From positions 81,969,043-82,033,042 of the forward strand of contig OY997588.1 in NCBI GenBank assembly GCA_963921825.1: a DNA stretch of 64,000 nucleotides, in the 5' to 3' direction. Positions 59,477 to 64,000 of this stretch are shown in pieces. The position numbers and the translations under genes were made by a program. The notes below the pieces were generated by a model. It was not told the DNA's origin. It saw only the letters and a list, made by a program, of their open reading frames with translations, and made no database searches. Source of the stretch: Erodium maritimum (lineage: Eukaryota; Streptophyta; Magnoliopsida; Geraniales; Geraniaceae). Positions within the stretch are counted from its first letter, which is position 1; every line of letters starts with the position of its first letter.

Positions 59477-60007
59477 AAGTGATTCTCATGCTACTGTAAG
59501 CATATTTTTCCTCTTTTTTTTTCTAGTACTATAGTTGGTATGGGTGATAGCACTTGTATAACAAAAATGTGATGTATGCTCTAAAGCTGGTTTGATTTTG
59601 TCAGGAAATTTATGATAGTATGATGGTACTTGTATAACAGAACGGTGATGATATGGTTTCAGGCTGCTTATACAATTTTATGTTTGATCATTCTTTCTTT
59701 AGTTGACAGAATATCATAAGCAGAATTTAACCATATATGCTTCTTAATATGCCACACTGATTTCATGTTTAATTACTTTTTGTACTCTTTTTGTTCGTTT
59801 CAAAAAAAATATATATCTTTTTGTTTTGTAATCTTAAAACATAATCACGTATTTGGTCGCTAATTTGTACGAGGAAAAAATAGTAGAATGATGTGAAATT
59901 TCCATTTTATCCTTCAGCATTTGAATTTAAATTCATATATTTCAAATAAAAGACCATTGTATCCCTTTTATTACATCTTTTTTCGTTAATTAATTCCTTA
60001 ATATGTC
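59477..60007 (+). other. 3' UTR and downstream of TPK1
   Basis: AT-rich, no further gene. The 3' UTR end is not defined. Confidence 0.5.
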
Positions 60008-60490
60008 ATTTTTTTTACTAAAAAGTGCAAAATTTTATTAATAACATGAGAGCCAGTACAAATAAAGAGTTTCCGAAAAATTCAACACATAATTCTAAGA
60101 TAAAATAATCGTTATAGACGACATCGAACTCTACATAAACAGGAAGGAAGGGTGGGTGTTGAAAAACGTAACTAGGAGTATTGCTAAAGGTATTGTTTAA
60201 ACGTTGCATAAGGGGTGCGAAGCGACCGAACCTGAACTCCTCAGTAGTAGGAGGCATGACTTTCACTAGGGATTCCTCCTGAAGCCAGTCTTTGAAGCCA
60301 AAGTGGCCTAACATTCCTCCTGGTAACGCTGTTTACCAGCTTCGCCTGATCATCACGGGGTTCTCCAGCTGACCCCCTCCTCACGCCTCCAGATCCATTC
60401 GGAAAGTAACCTGAAACTTCGATTTTCTTGTCACTAGAGAGCTGGCCGTCCACCAAGTTTTTCCATCCGGGATCACCTCTCCCAACTTAG
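60008..60490 (-). mobile_element. possible 5'-truncated LINE 3' end
   Basis: The minus strand ends with AATAAAATTTTGCACTTTTT, then a short A-run (RC of 60008-60015), the usual look of plant LINE 3' ends. The frame upstream (60456-60018) has no recognised domain and no target duplication was found. Confidence 0.35.
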
Positions 60491-61196
60491 ATACCTACCC
60501 GTAGTTATGTACCGTTAGGTACAGTGTTCGAGATACTATCGGGCCTCTGCCTCGAGGTGAGGCGCTTTTAGGTACAGTATTCGGAGACAAAAACCCGAAA
60601 CCTGGTGGAACTTCTGGACAAGGGCCAAAAACCTAATAAGGGGACAAGGGACATGAGCTGGTAATGTTCTTGAATGAATTATGCTTGATCTTGATTTTAT
60701 TGGAATGAACTAATTTCAGTTAGTTTATTTTAAGGTTGCAAGTTTCATGAATGAATTGAAACATTTTAGGAATTATTTTCTACTACTTTTGTTTGAAATT
60801 ATTTATTTCTTGCTCAACGATTTAATTTGCTTAATACTCTTATTCCCTTAGAGTAATTATTCGAGCAGATCAAATTGACTTATGGCCACATGTATACGGG
60901 AACGACGACACCTCAAGAAGAAGGATTGATCATTCAACACCCCGCCGATCCGATGATGGATAACCCCAACATCTCTAACATCCGAGACAAACCAACTTCT
61001 TACGAAAAGAAAAGAAGAGGCGTCTTGGAAATGAAAGTCAAAGTCAACAAGTTGGAAGGGAAGCACACACCATTAACATATGAGGATGTCAGCCTAACAT
61101 TTATTCTACACTAATTGAAGTTGAGAAGAGGACTTTATACAACTCAATCCATATTTTTTATCACAGAAAAATAAATATATCAACTACATGCAAAGT
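60491..61196. other. intergenic, nothing firm recognised
   Basis: Short similar motifs TTAGGTACAGT(G/A)TTCG at about 60512 and 60568. A small frame at 60875-61114 has no recognised family. Confidence 0.4.
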
Positions 61197-61209
61197 ACAA
61201 AGCGGAAAA

Positions 61210-61852
61210 TCCCAGTATTCTCTCGTCTCACCGGTGTGGTGGTACTTCCTCCAGGTTCTGACGGCGTGCTGATGTGGGTAGATCTTGTGCCGGTGGTCGG
61301 ACGGTGGTGGTCAGACGATGGTGGTCGTCTTCTTTTTGCGCTCCGGTTGGTCGCGGTTCCAGATCTGGCAATTAGTCATTAGATCTGAATAATTGGAGTC
61401 GATGAGATTCGTCTCCGGCGTCCGATTCAATCTCGCCAGAAGCTTAAAGCGGGTTTTGTTGTATGCTTTCATTTTCTTGTTGATTTATCTTTTGGTTTTG
61501 GTTTGGTCGAGTTGGGTTTAACCCAAATAACTGCACTTGTTGCAGCTTGGTGTGCATCGGCTGCACGTTTGTTTGCACCAATTATACTTTGGTGTGCCCG
61601 TTATGTGGCACTTATGGTGTGCACTTTTTGCACTTTTGGCGTGCACGGTTTGGTTGCACGTTCTGGGCGCATTATGTTGCGTTGTAGGTTTTGATTAGGG
61701 GTCAGTAATATTATGGTCTAGCTTGTCTGGAGGCTGTAATACTTATCGTTGTGTTTGTGCGATCAACGGTTGTAAGTTAGTGAATGATCATTTGTATGTC
61801 TTCACCGAATGATATGTAAAATCCAACAATACTCCTTTCCTCAAAAAAAAAA
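61210..61852 (+). mobile_element. 5'-truncated LINE-like retroposon with 13-bp TSD
   Basis: ACAAAGCGGAAAA is found at 61197-61209 and again at 61853-61865. The insert ends in an A-run (61843-61852) after ACTCCTTTCCTC. This is the pattern of target-primed reverse transcription. No RT is retained. Confidence 0.8.
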
Positions 61853-61865
61853 ACAAAGCGGAAAA

Positions 61866-62269
61866 CCCTAAACCCAAAAGTGAGGAAGGAAAAAAAACAC
61901 TAACACAGTAAAAAGGTACTCACGTGACGAGGAGAAATCAGCTAGAAACTCATCTTATCCTAAAAACTGTGTGAACCAATTCAAGTCACACACACACCTA
62001 AGATCTAACATTCACCATGATGCCACATCATCACCCCAATTCCACCTAAATTCACGCCACTTTCATCATTTCTCACACAAGCAAGGGCATAATTGTAATA
62101 ACATGGTGCCATGTGGACAAGTGTCCATTTTTTTCTTAACTAATTCACTAATTTAATATTTCCCGATTCGTTTGACCTCCGATTAGCTTCAAACTTGCGC
62201 CAATATTTTTCTTTTTCCAAGGGCTTTAAATCAAGATCAGTCACGAACATATTTTGAAACACAAAAATA
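61866..62269. other. intergenic, nothing recognised
   Basis: No convincing frame, RNA or repeat was seen. Confidence 0.5.
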
Positions 62270-63152
62270 AAAAGTTATATTGGGGTGATAAAAACAATAT
62301 TGAGTGTTGATAAATCTTCACTAATAAATTTTTTATATCGGGGTATCAAACTAGTGCTAAATGTCGATAAAAAAACATGCACTGTGGTGATAAAAAACAG
62401 ATAATGACGTGATAAAAATCATGTTCAATTAAAAATAAGGGTGATAAAGTAGAGTTTAGTGTTAATACAAAAAACATGTGGTGAGATGATAAAAACACAT
62501 GTAATTTAATGATAAACATAGTGTTTAGTGTTGATAAAACTAGTGCTTAGTGTTCATAAAAAAACATGTGATGTAATAAAAATCATGTTCAATTTTGGAA
62601 AATGAGGTGATAAAACTAATGTTCAGTGTTGATAAACCTAGTGTATAGTGTTGATAAAAATTACTCAGACTTAACTTTTTTTAAAAATCATCCCCGAAAT
62701 AAGGGTGATAAACTAGAGTTTAGTGTCGATAAAAAAAACATGTGATGGGATGATAAAAACACATGCAATTTAATGATAAATATAGTGTTTAGTGTTGATA
62801 AAACTAGTGCTTAGTGTTCATAAAAAAACATGTGATGACGTGATAAAAATCATGTTCGATTTTGGAAAATGAGGTGATAAAACTAGTGTTTACTGTTGAT
62901 AAACCCAGTGTATAGTGTTGATAAAAATTACTCAGACTTAACTTTTTTTAAAAATCAGCCCCGAAATAAGGGTGATAAACTAGAGTTTAGTGTTGATAAA
63001 AAAACATGTGATGGGATGATAAAAACACATGCGATTTAATGATAAATATAGTGTTTAGTGTTGATAAAACTAGTGCTTAGTGTTCATAAAAAAACATGTG
63101 ATGGTGTGATAAAAATCATGTTCGATTTTGGAAAATGAGGTGATAAAACTAG
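62270..63152. repeat. GATAAA-rich tandem repeat with ~265-bp higher-order unit
   Basis: Short units of the type AGTGTTGATAAA and GTGATAAAACTAGTG repeat throughout. A longer unit recurs: TAAGGGTGATAAA lies at 62436, 62700 and 62967 (spacing 264 and 267). The last unit is cut off at about 63152. All frames are stop-rich. Confidence 0.85.
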
Positions 63153-63461
63153 TGTTATAGGCTCACTGTAGCAATACTCTCTCTAGCTCTACAGTAATGC
63201 CACTGTAGCATCTTCAACACATTCAACATTCAACCACAAGATCTTCAAGGAACAAGCCTCTGATGAAGAACAACTGAGATCAACAAACCAACTGAACCTG
63301 AAATGGTGTAGTGTCCAAGATGATTTATTATAAAACATCGGACCACCATTGCTGCATCACCACCTCTACAACTTCGGTTACAGTCTATCTCTGATTAACT
63401 GTGTCTCTGACCTTACTCTCTTGAATTTGCACCAAAGGCTTCTCTTACTACGTATACCAGC

Positions 63462-64000
63462 ATGGAAGGACATATTGGAGCAGCCCTTTCTGCCCAAGAC
63501 CAATGTGGATCACTAGAGCATCAACATGGAAGGTTTTCTAAGGCATTGGTCTCTGTTCAGCCATCATCCACACACATTTCCTCCTTTAGAAAAGGCTCCA
63601 AAAGGCTTGGGAAAAAGAAAAGAGCACATTCAATCTCCTCTTCAGACAAGACTCAACAATACTCTCCAAGAGGAAAGACCAAATGGCTAGATGGCCAGAA
63701 AATGTTTTATGATAAACACTTCCAACCTCTCAATTCTGACACTGATCAAACACCTACATTTGAGGAAAGGGGAAGACTACAGGTTAGAGCAGAAGGTAGA
63801 TTGGATGGAAGGCTTCTTAAGCTCAAAGGTACAGCTGAAATTGAATTTACTCATCACCCTCAAGAATCCTCCTCAATGGGATATCCTCCACCAGGGTTTG
63901 AAAAGGTGACTCCATTACATCAAGACAAAGAGCTCTATACAGGTTTTTTTTGCAACATACCTCCTGGTTTGGACAAAGATTGGCTAGAGCATACTTTTGG
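63462..64000 (+). CDS. partial open frame running off the window, possible RRM protein or LINE ORF1
   Basis: Open from an ATG at 63462 to the window end (179 codons, no stop; the preceding in-frame stop is TGA at 63408). The first about 85 residues are Ser/Lys/Gln-rich (FRKGSKRLGKKKRAHS), then a mixed region with PPPGFEKVTPLHQD. The last residues, YTGFFCNIPPGLDKDWLEHT, look like the start of an RRM (RNP2 and helix 1). RRMs are found in ORF1 of some plant LINEs as well as in host RNA-binding proteins. The abrupt end of the tandem repeat just upstream favours a mobile element. No function is certain. Confidence 0.5.
   Translation, partial: MEGHIGAALSAQDQCGSLEHQHGRFSKALVSVQPSSTHISSFRKGSKRLGKKKRAHSISSSDKTQQYSPRGKTKWLDGQKMFYDKHFQPLNSDTDQTPTFEERGRLQVRAEGRLDGRLLKLKGTAEIEFTHHPQESSSMGYPPPGFEKVTPLHQDKELYTGFFCNIPPGLDKDWLEHTF

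Noticed and set aside
60875-61114. 79-residue frame MTYGHMYTGTTTPQEEG
   Set aside because: No domain, no splice partners, and chance open frames of this size are common here.
62270-63152. CRISPR-like repeat array
   Set aside because: Units are degenerate and contiguous with no unique spacers, in a plant nuclear context.

Overview
The window is nuclear DNA of a flowering plant, most likely a eudicot. Evidence: a 15-exon SPO11-1 gene with GT-AG introns, two two-pore K+ channel (TPK) genes that each carry an intron in the 5' UTR, and abundant plant Ty1/copia, Ty3/gypsy, LINE, hAT and Mutator-like elements. No bacterial or organellar genes were seen.

Layout. Positions 1-37762 are a nested retrotransposon block. 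At its base is a decayed LINE (6812-8115, continuing at 36452-37762). A Ty3/gypsy element with 3-kb LTRs and only gag (8116-36446, target duplication ACTGT) sits in it. Inside the gypsy element are a solo copia LTR (12430-14113) and copia copy E1 (17493-35128, minus strand). E1's 5' LTR holds copia copy E2 (24686-34580, minus, duplication TCCCA). E2's 3' LTR holds another solo LTR (24945-26631, duplication GTGGG). At the left edge is a third copy, E0 (1-6811, plus), itself split by a solo LTR (3296-4983, duplication GTGAA). All copia pieces in this block are one family. E0, E1 and E2 share the same disabling lesions: most of gag lost, a changed protease active site, an in-frame TAG in integrase, and loss of the RT YVDD box. 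The family therefore probably moved in trans.

Positions 37763-46800 hold an LTR remnant split by a 1480-bp non-autonomous hAT element, then SPO11-1 on the minus strand (40117-44914), which appears intact (365 residues). SPO11-1 makes the meiotic double-strand breaks that start recombination. A Mutator-like MITE lies in its last intron. Upstream are a TRIM-like element and a foldback MITE.

Positions 46800-60000 hold two same-strand TPK paralogs (47970-49088 and 58315-59476). They encode tonoplast-type K+ channels with two pore loops and two C-terminal EF hands. They are separated by a defective copia element of a second family (49457-56535, duplication CACAG). Its leader carries six small hairpins with a common ACWAC loop and compensatory stem changes.

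Positions 60000-64000 hold LINE 3' ends, a ~265-bp tandem repeat rich in GATAAA, and an open frame running off the right edge, possibly a LINE ORF1 or RRM protein.

All coordinates, alignments and identities were worked out by eye. Exon borders of SPO11-1 and the TPK genes rest on splice consensus, frame continuity and family similarity.
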